From Bacillota bacterium (GTDB taxonomy: Bacteria; Bacillota_E; Symbiobacteriia; Symbiobacteriales; Symbiobacteriaceae): DNA of 20,017 nt. The stretch covers positions 1-20,017 of the forward strand of contig QGVE01000041.1 of the NCBI GenBank assembly GCA_003242675.1, in the 5' to 3' direction. The translations under genes and the position numbers were made by a program. This document shows, one piece after another, positions 15,166-20,017 of the stretch. Every line of letters begins with the position of its first letter. Positions within the stretch are counted from its first letter, which is position 1. The notes beneath the pieces are model-generated. The model saw only the letters and a list, made by a program, of their open reading frames with translations, made no database searches and was not told where the DNA came from.

Positions 15166-15189
15166 TGCGCTATACATTATGTTCCGTCG

Positions 15190-16245
15190 TCACGGCGCCT
15201 GCGCCGCCCGGTTGGCCTCTGCCCGGTCGACGTTTTCCAAGTGCTCCTCGTAGGTGGACGCGAAGTAGTGTTCACCCGAACCGTCGTTCTTCGCGACGAA
15301 GTAATAGTAGTCGTGGTGTGCGGGGTACAGCACGGCCCGGATGGCCCCCTCGCCCGGGGCCGCAATCGGCCCGGGCGGCAGGCCGGGGTAGCGGTACGTG
15401 TTGAACGGCGAGTCCACCTCCAGGTCTTCCCACGTCAGCCGTTCCGACCGGGGTAGCCCCAGGGCGTAGTACACCGTGGGGTCGGCCTGAAGCGGCATGC
15501 CCGCGGCCAGCCGGTTCAGGTAGACGCCCGCGATCTGGGGCTGTTCCTCGGGCACCTTGGCCTCCGTCTCGACGATGGAGGCCAGGGTGACCACCTCGTG
15601 CACGGAGAGCCCCATCTCCTCGGCACGGGCCAGGAGCTCCGGGGTCCACACCGCCTCGAAGCGCTCCACGAGCATCGCCACCACCTCCTCGGCGGTGATG
15701 CCCGCATGGTACTGGTACGTGGCGGGGAAGAGGTAGCCCTCCATGGGCTGCGGCAGCTCGACACCGTCCGGGAGGTACGGGTTTTCCGCCGCGGCCGCTG
15801 CAACGGCGTCCAGGAAGGACTCCCGGTCCACCACCTGCGCCGCGTCGAGCAGGTCGGCCATCATCTCCACGGTCAGCCCCTCGGGGATGGTGAAGCGGCG
15901 CACGATCACGTCGCCGTTCACCAGCTTCGTCAGGATCTCATCCACGGACATCGCCGCCGAGAGCTCGTACCGCCCGGAGACGATCTGGCCGTCCAGATCG
16001 CGGTAGCGCACGTAGTAGCGGAAGACGGCGGGATCCCGGATGATGCCGTGCTCCGCCAGGATCGCCGCCACATCGGTGGTGGTCGCGCCGGCGGGGATCT
16101 CGACCTCAACGGGTGCGGCGGCGGGATCGGCCGGCCCCAGGCGGGTGAGAAGCCAGCGCAGGCCGCCGTAGGCCACGCCCGCGAGGGCGGCCAGCAGGAT
16201 CAGCAGAGCGAGGACCTGTCGGGCTGCCTTGGCTGCGTGAGACAA
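15190..16245 (-). CDS. mltG: Endolytic murein transglycosylase MltG
   Basis: YceG-family lytic transglycosylase, proposed to release or terminate nascent glycan strands next to the peptidoglycan synthases. A single transmembrane helix lies at about residues 10-30. It is followed by a LysM-like region (VEIPAGATTTDVAAILAEHG) and the catalytic domain with the signature EGYLFPATY. ASIVETEA carries the presumed catalytic Glu226, equivalent to Glu218 of E. coli MltG. NRLAAGMPLQADPTVYYALG and SPFNTYRYPGLPPGPI complete the family pattern. It has 351 aa. The start is TTG 16245 with GGGAGGG about 11 nt upstream. It keeps the Firmicute order after ruvX and DUF1292 and precedes a PBP gene, a sensible functional pair. 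Terminator hairpins lie on both sides, and no own promoter is seen. Confidence 0.93.
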   Translation of the reverse strand: MSHAAKAARQVLALLILLAALAGVAYGGLRWLLTRLGPADPAAAPVEVEIPAGATTTDVAAILAEHGIIRDPAVFRYYVRYRDLDGQIVSGRYELSAAMSVDEILTKLVNGDVIVRRFTIPEGLTVEMMADLLDAAQVVDRESFLDAVAAAAAENPYLPDGVELPQPMEGYLFPATYQYHAGITAEEVVAMLVERFEAVWTPELLARAEEMGLSVHEVVTLASIVETEAKVPEEQPQIAGVYLNRLAAGMPLQADPTVYYALGLPRSERLTWEDLEVDSPFNTYRYPGLPPGPIAAPGEGAIRAVLYPAHHDYYYFVAKNDGSGEHYFASTYEEHLENVDRAEANRAAQAP

Positions 16246-16295
16246 TGCGCGTTCATCCCTCCCGCGACAGACTCCATCGCTTCCCTATTCGCCAG

Positions 16296-16324
16296 AAGAA
16301 AGAGCCCTCCTGTTCGGAGGGCTC
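16296..16324 (-). terminator. Intrinsic terminator between the DUF1292 gene and mltG
   Basis: On the minus strand GAGCCCTCC (16324-16316) pairs with GGAGGGCTC (16310-16302) around GAACA, followed by TTTCTT. The hairpin is a perfect 9 bp. Only 51 bp separate it from the mltG start and no promoter is visible there, so mltG probably depends on readthrough. Confidence 0.85.
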
Positions 16325-16332
16325 GGTGGCGG

Positions 16333-16635
16333 CTACTTCCCGGACTGCTCCTCGAACTCCTCGTCGTCCAGCATTTCCTCCCAGGCGTCGGCGACCCGGT
16401 CGAACTCCTCCTCGTCCTCGATCTCGACCAGGATCTCCTCGCCATCCTCCTCGTCGAAGCGCATGATGACGGCCTCGTCCCCCTCCATGCCGTCGTCCTC
16501 GATGGGAAGCAGGATGGCGTAGTCCTTGCCGTCGACGGTGAGAACCTGGACGATCGCAAACTTGTGCTCGTTGCCTTCCTCGTCCGTCAGGACGATGATC
16601 TCGTCCTCGTGCTCATGCTCGTGCTCGTGGCTCAT
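16333..16635 (-). CDS. DUF1292 family protein (YrzB-like)
   Basis: Small acidic protein of the UPF0473/DUF1292 family, conserved in Firmicutes next to ireB and ruvX; its function is unknown. It has 100 aa from ATG 16635. The core IIVLTDEEGNEHKFAIVQVL and DYAILLPIEDD matches the family. The C-terminal half is very acidic (EDGEEILVEIEDEEEF). The N-terminus has four His-Glu pairs (SHEHEHEHED), which could bind metal; I do not recall this in B. subtilis YrzB. GGAGTG lies 7-8 nt before the ATG. A strong promoter begins inside the ruvX stop region, which excludes longer in-frame starts. It is followed by a terminator. Confidence 0.88.
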   Translation of the reverse strand: MSHEHEHEHEDEIIVLTDEEGNEHKFAIVQVLTVDGKDYAILLPIEDDGMEGDEAVIMRFDEEDGEEILVEIEDEEEFDRVADAWEEMLDDEEFEEQSGK

Positions 16636-16666
16636 GGTAATCACTCCGCTCCCAAAGATATTCCTC

Positions 16667-16695
16667 ATTCTAATGCAGCCCGGCAGCCCTGTCAA
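16667..16695 (-). promoter_or_regulatory. Strong promoter for DUF1292-mltG-PBP
   Basis: On the minus strand a perfect -35 TTGACA (16695-16690), 17-bp spacer, and -10 TAGAAT (16672-16667). The -35 includes the ruvX TGA stop. The predicted start near 16660 leaves a leader of about 25 nt containing the GGAGTG ribosome site. Confidence 0.82.
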
Positions 16696-17126
16696 ACCAA
16701 ACTTTCGGGCGGGCGGGCGCTCCGGGCATCCAGGTAGCCCTGCAGGATCACCGCGGCGGCCATCTTGTCGATGACCTTCCGGCGCCGCGCACGGCTCACG
16801 TCCGCTTCCAGCAGCACCCGCTCCGCCGCCACGGTGGACAGCCGCTCATCCCAGGCCTCCACGGGCAGGCCGCTGCGCCGGGCCAGGTGCTCCATGAACT
16901 CCCGCGTGAGCGCGGCGCGGGGCCCGTAGGTGCCGTTCATGTTCCGCGGCATGCCCACCACCCAGCGCACGATGCCGTACTGCCGGGCGATCTCGTCCAG
17001 GCGGGCCAGATCCTCCTCCAGCGACCGGCGGCGGATGACCTCCAGCCCCTGGGCCGTCAGGCCCAGCTCGTCCGAGACGGCCACGCCGATCGTCTTGTCG
17101 CCGACGTCAAGCCCGCCGATGCGCAT
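16692..17126 (-). CDS. ruvX: RuvX/YqgF family nuclease (pre-16S rRNA nuclease)
   Basis: RNase H-fold nuclease of the YqgF family, proposed in E. coli to process the 5' end of 16S rRNA and once described as a putative Holliday-junction resolvase. It has 144 aa. The conserved acidic residues are Asp7 in GGLDVGDKTIGVAVSD, Glu94 in WDERLSTV (with Asp93) and Asp120 in VIDKMAAAVILQGYLD. WVVGMPRNMNGTYGPRA is the family's GLP-like block. The ATG directly follows the rhomboid stop (TGAATG) with GAGGTGAG upstream, so the two are probably co-transcribed. In many Firmicutes it sits between ireB and DUF1292; here the rhomboid and two reversed genes separate it from ireB. Confidence 0.93.
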   Translation of the reverse strand: MRIGGLDVGDKTIGVAVSDELGLTAQGLEVIRRRSLEEDLARLDEIARQYGIVRWVVGMPRNMNGTYGPRAALTREFMEHLARRSGLPVEAWDERLSTVAAERVLLEADVSRARRRKVIDKMAAAVILQGYLDARSARPPESLV

Positions 17127-17825
17127 TCACCGCTCACCTCGGTTCTCCGCCTGTATCCCCTCTGGCGCGAGCAGCTGCGCCAGGGCCACGCCGCTCAGGA
17201 AGCCGCTGATGTGCGCCCAGAAGGCGACCGTCTGGGTGAGGTCGTGCAGCCAGATCGGCGCCAGCCCACTGGCCAGCTGCACGAGGAACCACAGCCCGAG
17301 GAAGACCCAGGCCGGCACCCGGACGGCGGGAACGAACGCGCCGATGGGCACGAGGGCCAGCACCCGCGCCCGCGGGAAGCAGAGGATGTATCCCCCCAGC
17401 ACGCCGGCCACTGCCCCCGACGCGCCGATCGTCGGAATCGGCGAGGTCGGATTGGCCACCGCGTGGGCCAGGTTGGCCAGGCCGATGCAGATCCCGTAAA
17501 ACAGCAGGTAGCGCCCGTGGCCGAGCCGTTCCTCCAGGTTGTCCCCGAAGATCCAGAGGTAGAGCATGTTGCCGAGCACGTGGCCCCAGGAACCGTGGAG
17601 GAAAGCCGACGTGAACAGGGTCACCAGCGGCCAGCCTCCGGTGGCCGCCCAGGCCTCCGGGCTGAGCAGGGCCGCCGGCCGCAGGGCGCAGGTGCCGATG
17701 AGCCACTGCCCCGTCGCCGGGCTGGCCATCTCCACGAGGAAGATGAAGAGGTTGAGGGCGATCAGGGCCCAGTTGACCCACGGGCGTCGGCGAACGGCCG
17801 GGCTGTCACGCAGTGGCAGGACCAA
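17127..17825 (-). CDS. Rhomboid family intramembrane serine protease
   Basis: Polytopic membrane protease that cuts transmembrane substrates within the bilayer. From TTG 17825 it has 232 aa with about six hydrophobic helices. The catalytic Ser is Ser136 in GASGAVAGVLGG, and the partner His205 is in HISGFLSGVALA. WGHVLGNMLYLWIFGDNLEERLGH is the conserved HxxxN helix, supplied here in two parts: WGHVLGNMLYL then EERLGH. I chose TTG 17825 because GGAGGG lies 8 nt upstream and homologues typically begin (M)xPLRD, here VLPLRD. ATG 17876 with GGGGGAG close before it is an alternative and would add 17 Arg-rich residues. It is probably co-transcribed with ruvX. The substrate is unknown. Confidence 0.87.
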   Translation of the reverse strand: MVLPLRDSPAVRRRPWVNWALIALNLFIFLVEMASPATGQWLIGTCALRPAALLSPEAWAATGGWPLVTLFTSAFLHGSWGHVLGNMLYLWIFGDNLEERLGHGRYLLFYGICIGLANLAHAVANPTSPIPTIGASGAVAGVLGGYILCFPRARVLALVPIGAFVPAVRVPAWVFLGLWFLVQLASGLAPIWLHDLTQTVAFWAHISGFLSGVALAQLLAPEGIQAENRGER

Positions 17826-17841
17826 TGCCAATTCCCTCCGG

Positions 17842-17870
17842 AGTGTACCGCGTCGGCGCCGGTTTGACAA
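17842..17870 (-). promoter_or_regulatory. Promoter-like sequence upstream of the rhomboid gene
   Basis: On the minus strand TTGTCA (17870-17865), 17 bp, TACACT (17847-17842). The predicted start near 17835 would fall inside the GGAGGG ribosome site of TTG 17825, so either the start is slightly upstream or the match is accidental. A TTGACA on the + strand at 17864-17869 overlaps it but has no -10 at proper spacing. Confidence 0.4.
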
Positions 17871-17934
17871 TAGCATATCTCCCCCTGCGTCGTATCACTC
17901 TATGGGCAGCGAGAAAACCCGGAGGTGCATCTGT

Positions 17935-18366
17935 TTGCGTCTGCGCGACCTGATGACGACCGACGTCCGGTCCTGTGCGCCGGACACGCCCCTTTCCGAG
18001 GTGGCCCGGATCATGGAGGAGTGCGACTGCGGCTTTGTGCCCGTCGTCGACGGCGACCGTCTGGCCGGCGTGATCACGGACCGGGACATCGTGCTGCGTG
18101 CCGTGGCGAAGGGCAAGGACGTCCGCAGCACGCCGGCGCGGGACTGCATGACCAGCCCCGCCGTCACGGCCAGCCCCGAAACGGATGCCCACGAGGCCGC
18201 CGACCTGATGGCCGAGCGGCAGATCCGCCGCCTGTGCGTGGTCGAGGGCGACCGCCTGGTGGGGGTGGTGGCCCTGGGAGACCTGGCCACGGAGCAGATC
18301 CACGTCGACGAGGCCGGAGAGGCGCTCTCCTCCATCTCCGAGCCCTCTCAACCGGGTGCACACTAG
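17935..18366 (+). CDS. Two-CBS-domain protein
   Basis: Stand-alone protein of 143 aa made of a Bateman pair of CBS domains, which usually bind adenine nucleotides or SAM and act as sensors. CBS 1 covers about residues 5-60 (DLMTTDVRSCAPDTPLSEV to LAGVITDRDIVLRAV) and CBS 2 about 68-125 (CMTSPAVTASPETDAHEAA to LVGVVALGDLA). Close relatives are called CBS-domain stress or YlbB/YhcV-like proteins. The start is TTG 17935, preceded by GGAGGT at 17921-17926. It runs opposite to the surrounding ireB-ruvX genes and is followed 149 bp later by the His-rich gene on the same strand. Its target is unknown. The domain call is secure. Confidence 0.92.
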   Translation: MRLRDLMTTDVRSCAPDTPLSEVARIMEECDCGFVPVVDGDRLAGVITDRDIVLRAVAKGKDVRSTPARDCMTSPAVTASPETDAHEAADLMAERQIRRLCVVEGDRLVGVVALGDLATEQIHVDEAGEALSSISEPSQPGAH

Positions 18367-18384
18367 GTGGTGCACGACGATCAA

Positions 18385-18420
18385 GCCGGGACGCTCCACC
18401 AGGAAGGGGGGCGTCCCGGC
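18385..18420 (+). terminator. Terminator-like hairpin after the CBS gene
   Basis: GCCGGGACGC (18385-18394) pairs perfectly with GCGTCCCGGC (18411-18420) around a 16-nt loop. The following GCGTTATGTC lacks a T-run, so termination may be weak and the His-rich gene could share the transcript. Confidence 0.5.
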
Positions 18421-18515
18421 GCGTTATGTCACCAAGCCTGCCCGCGGCACATACCATGGCCCGGGGCAGGGCGTGCCCCGGGCCCCAGGTCAAACGCGGG
18501 GAGGCGTGGCCTGAC

Positions 18516-19070
18516 ATGGACTTCTGGCACAGCGACTGCGGCTGCAGGAGCGACCACCACCACAAGCACCGCCATCACGATGACTTCGGCCACGACTGGG
18601 ATGACCACCACGGCAAGCGCCACCACTTCGACAGGAAGCACGGGTTCAAGCACCATTGCGACGACCACCGCGGCTTCGACCACGACAAGAAGTGCTGCTC
18701 CGGCCACAGCTTCAAGAAGCACCGGGTCGACCACGGCTTTCACGAGCGCCACTTCTTCGACCACGACTGCGGCAAGAGCCGCTTCGATCACGACTTTGAC
18801 AAGCACAGCGACTTCGGCAGGAAGCGCTGCTGCGATCACGACTTCGACAAGCACCATTTCGATAGGAAGCACTGGTGCGACTGGGACGACGACTGGGATC
18901 GCGACGGGGGCTGCCACGACTGCGGCCACCATTCCTGCTGCGCGAAGTGCGGCCGCTGCCGGCGGCACTGCCGCTGTCGCCGCCACGACGGCTGCCGGAA
19001 GCCGATTCAGTGCGTCCACCCCGTCATCGTGCACGGCCACTGCGGGGCGAAGCGGTTTATTTTCATCTAG
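18516..19070 (+). CDS. His/Asp/Cys-rich repetitive protein, possible metal-binding or spore-coat protein
   Basis: A 184-aa low-complexity protein that I cannot place in a named family. By hand count it has about 37 His, 32 Asp and 20 Cys, nearly half of all residues, plus many Lys, Arg, Phe and Trp. The middle repeats DHDFDKH units with a 16-residue period. The region from about 133 (CHDCGHHSCCAKCGRC) to 160 is Cys/Arg/His-rich and looks able to bind zinc or other metals. The tail CVHPVIVHGHC recalls His-Pro motifs in Bacillus coat protein CotD, but that is weak. There is no signal peptide and only one Glu. ATG 18516 follows GGGGAGG. Third codon positions are almost all C or G in this frame only, so the frame is real. 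Metal storage, coat structure or mineral binding are inferences. Confidence 0.78.
   Translation: MDFWHSDCGCRSDHHHKHRHHDDFGHDWDDHHGKRHHFDRKHGFKHHCDDHRGFDHDKKCCSGHSFKKHRVDHGFHERHFFDHDCGKSRFDHDFDKHSDFGRKRCCDHDFDKHHFDRKHWCDWDDDWDRDGGCHDCGHHSCCAKCGRCRRHCRCRRHDGCRKPIQCVHPVIVHGHCGAKRFIFI
18786..18881 (+). repeat. Tandem 48-bp coding repeat
   Basis: Two adjacent 48-bp units (18786-18833 and 18834-18881) start with nearly the same 21 bp: GATCACGACTT, then T or C, then GACAAGCAC. They encode DHDFDKHSDFGRKRCC and DHDFDKHHFDRKHWCD. A shorter relative (DHDCGKSRF) lies just before at 18759. The pattern suggests internal duplication within the His-rich gene. Confidence 0.75.
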
Positions 19071-19092
19071 GATGTCGTGTATGCGCGCAACA

Positions 19093-19124
19093 GCGGGGCG
19101 CCCCTTTGGGCGCCCCGCCCCTTC
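19093..19124. terminator. Hairpin in the convergent gap after the His-rich gene
   Basis: GCGGGGCGCCC (19093-19103) pairs perfectly over 11 bp with GGGCGCCCCGC (19108-19118) around CTTT. CCCTTC follows, a poor T-tract. Placed between the stops of the His-rich gene and ireB, it may end both transcripts. Confidence 0.65.
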
Positions 19125-19140
19125 AGCAGCGCTGAGCCGC

Positions 19141-19401
19141 CTACTCCTCCAGCTTCTCCAGGTAGCTGCGCACCAGCTCCTCCAGGAGCTCGTCCCGCTC
19201 GATCCGCCGGATCAGGTTGCGCGCCCCCAGGTGGCTGGTGATGTAGGTCGGATCCCCGGAGAGCAGGTAGCCGACGATCTGGTCGATCGGGCTGTACCCC
19301 TTCTCCTTCAGCGCCTCGTACACCTTCTTCAGCACTTCGCGCGGGTTCCGGTCTTCCGGCTTGTTCCGCCAGTAAACGGTCTTCTCGTCGGTTCCTGGCA
19401 T
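19141..19401 (-). CDS. ireB: IreB family regulatory phosphoprotein (UPF0297, YrzL-like)
   Basis: Small cytosolic protein; in Enterococcus faecalis IreB is a substrate of the PASTA kinase IreK and affects cephalosporin resistance. It has 86 aa from ATG 19401. The family core is clear: [29 protein letters not shown], then [15 protein letters not shown] and [18 protein letters not shown]. The Thr in the N-terminal DEKTV segment lies where IreB is phosphorylated. The ATG has AAGGCGGTG 5 nt upstream and GGAGG further back; a longer reading from 19587 is low-complexity and unlike the family. Normally alaS lies upstream and ruvX follows. Here a GNAT gene is upstream and two reversed genes intervene. 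The 178-bp gap 19402-19579 shows no convincing promoter. Confidence 0.92.
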   Translation of the reverse strand: MPGTDEKTVYWRNKPEDRNPREVLKKVYEALKEKGYSPIDQIVGYLLSGDPTYITSHLGARNLIRRIERDELLEELVRSYLEKLEE

Positions 19402-19579
19402 GGGAACACCGCCTTCCTCCAGGATGGACCCGTCCCGTTTGCCGGTCCTGTTAGTGCAATTCTCCCTGAAACTACCTGAATCCTCTTCCTCCGGCCCGGG
19501 CCCTTCCGCGGAGTCCGGACCTCCCGCCTGAACCGGCCGCCCGGGCACCGGCGGTAGTCTCCCTCCCCCGGGGCGCCTG

Positions 19580-20017
19580 CTATTCACGGGCCGCCGCCCG
19601 CTCCTGCTCCCGGGCGTAAAACTCCCGGCGGGTGATGCCCATCACGAGGATGTCATGGTACCGACTGCCGCGGCGCAGGGCCTGGCGCCGGATCCCTTCG
19701 TGGACGAACCCCACCTTCTCGTAGCTGCGGATCGCCCGCTTGTTGAAGTCAAACACGTGCAGCTCGACCCGGTGGAGGTCCATGGGCCCGAAGGCCTGCC
19801 GGAGCGCCAGCCGCAGGGCGTCGGTCCCGTAGCCCCGGCCCCAGCAGCTCCGGTCGCCGATGAAGATGGTCAGCATGGCGGACCGGTTCCGCTCGCTCAC
19901 CCGCCACAGCCGCACGACGCCGATGAACCGCTCCCGCTCGTCGACGATGTCCCACTCCGGCCGCGCCGCGAGCTGGTTCAGCCACAGGTTCAGGGCGAGG
20001 AGCAGGGGGCCGGGAAC
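19580..20017 (-). CDS. GNAT family N-acetyltransferase (5' end outside window)
   Basis: RimJ/RimL-type acetyltransferase, cut by the right edge of the window. The frame is open to base 20017 and begins [19 protein letters not shown]. The visible 145 codons include the acetyl-CoA-binding region [20 protein letters not shown]. They continue with [21 protein letters not shown], then [13 protein letters not shown] and [10 protein letters not shown], the classic C-terminal part of this family. A GTG at 19915 could start a shorter reading, but it would lose the conserved strand before it ([14 protein letters not shown]), so the gene clearly extends upstream. The substrate may be a protein N-terminus, a small amine or an antibiotic; nothing here decides. 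It is co-directional with ireB, 178 bp away. Confidence 0.87.
   Translation of the reverse strand, partial: VPGPLLLALNLWLNQLAARPEWDIVDERERFIGVVRLWRVSERNRSAMLTIFIGDRSCWGRGYGTDALRLALRQAFGPMDLHRVELHVFDFNKRAIRSYEKVGFVHEGIRRQALRRGSRYHDILVMGITRREFYAREQERAAARE

Noticed and set aside
12697..15456. A 919-residue open frame on the + strand across the SDR and PBP genes
   Set aside because: It is low-complexity Arg/Pro/Gly-rich sequence opposite or out of frame with two clear genes; long chance frames are common at this GC content.
17864..17869. TTGACA on the + strand as a -35 for the CBS gene
   Set aside because: No acceptable -10 lies 16-18 bp downstream; the nearest AT-rich hexamer is about 23 bp away.
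18786..18881. Regular 48-bp repeats as a possible CRISPR array
   Set aside because: There are only two units, without unique spacers, in phase with codons of a protein; no cas genes are nearby.
18429..19040. A 203-residue Val/Ala-rich minus-strand frame opposite the His-rich gene
   Set aside because: It looks membrane-like, but it is the mirror of His and Asp codons (CAC and GAC read back as GTG and GTC). It has no ribosome site advantage, and the GC3 bias favours the + strand frame.
18367..19479. A 370-residue Thr/Ala/Ser-rich + strand frame overlapping the His-rich gene
   Set aside because: It is the shifted reading of the same repeats, has mixed third-base usage and runs through the convergent hairpin and ireB.

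Overview
The window looks like chromosomal DNA of a very GC-rich, thermophile-like, spore-forming Firmicute. The best guess is Symbiobacterium or a close relative. That rests on strong AGGAGG-type ribosome sites, frequent TTG and GTG starts, a T-box riboswitch, a Rex-type operator, a SleL/YaaH-like LysM-GH18 spore-type hydrolase and an ireB/ruvX/DUF1292/mltG gene set typical of Firmicutes. The genus is inference; no database search was possible. No transposon, phage, integrase or CRISPR array is visible.

Region 1 (20-6544), carbon and envelope metabolism. A two-LysM GH18 hydrolase and a class I mannose-6-phosphate isomerase lie on the + strand. They converge on a tightly overlapping minus-strand operon, glpA-glpB-glpC, encoding a complete anaerobic-type glycerol-3-phosphate dehydrogenase. 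The operon has a large hairpin in its leader.

Region 2 (6545-11045), peptide and isoleucine metabolism plus stable RNAs. An M3 oligoendopeptidase (pepF-like, minus strand) is divergent from a citramalate synthase gene. The latter has a recognisable promoter and a T-box leader whose apparent specifier codon is ATC (Ile), matching the role of citramalate in isoleucine synthesis. A bidirectional terminator then separates it from a minus-strand stable-RNA cassette: tRNA-Phe(GAA), a very small SRP RNA, then tRNA-Leu(CAG). The SRP RNA directly abuts the tRNA-Phe CCA end.

Region 3 (10974-13440), redox. A type II NADH dehydrogenase-like gene has a promoter followed by a perfect Rex-type operator. 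Next come a small helical-hairpin protein of unknown function and an SDR-family protein lacking the usual Tyr/Lys catalytic pair.

Region 4 (13447-20017), envelope and the ireB-ruvX neighbourhood. On the minus strand, in transcription order, are a GNAT acetyltransferase (cut by the window edge), ireB, a rhomboid protease, ruvX, a DUF1292 gene, mltG and a class B penicillin-binding protein. Two plus-strand genes are wedged between ireB and the rhomboid gene: a two-CBS-domain protein and an extraordinary His/Asp/Cys-rich 184-residue protein with internal repeats. Strong terminator hairpins lie between DUF1292 and mltG and between mltG and the PBP gene. The second one runs into the PBP start codon, suggesting attenuation.

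The most interesting items are the His/Asp/Cys-rich protein, the minimal SRP RNA embedded between tRNAs, the hairpin over the PBP start and the Rex- and T-box-type controls. Residue numbers and composition counts were made by hand.
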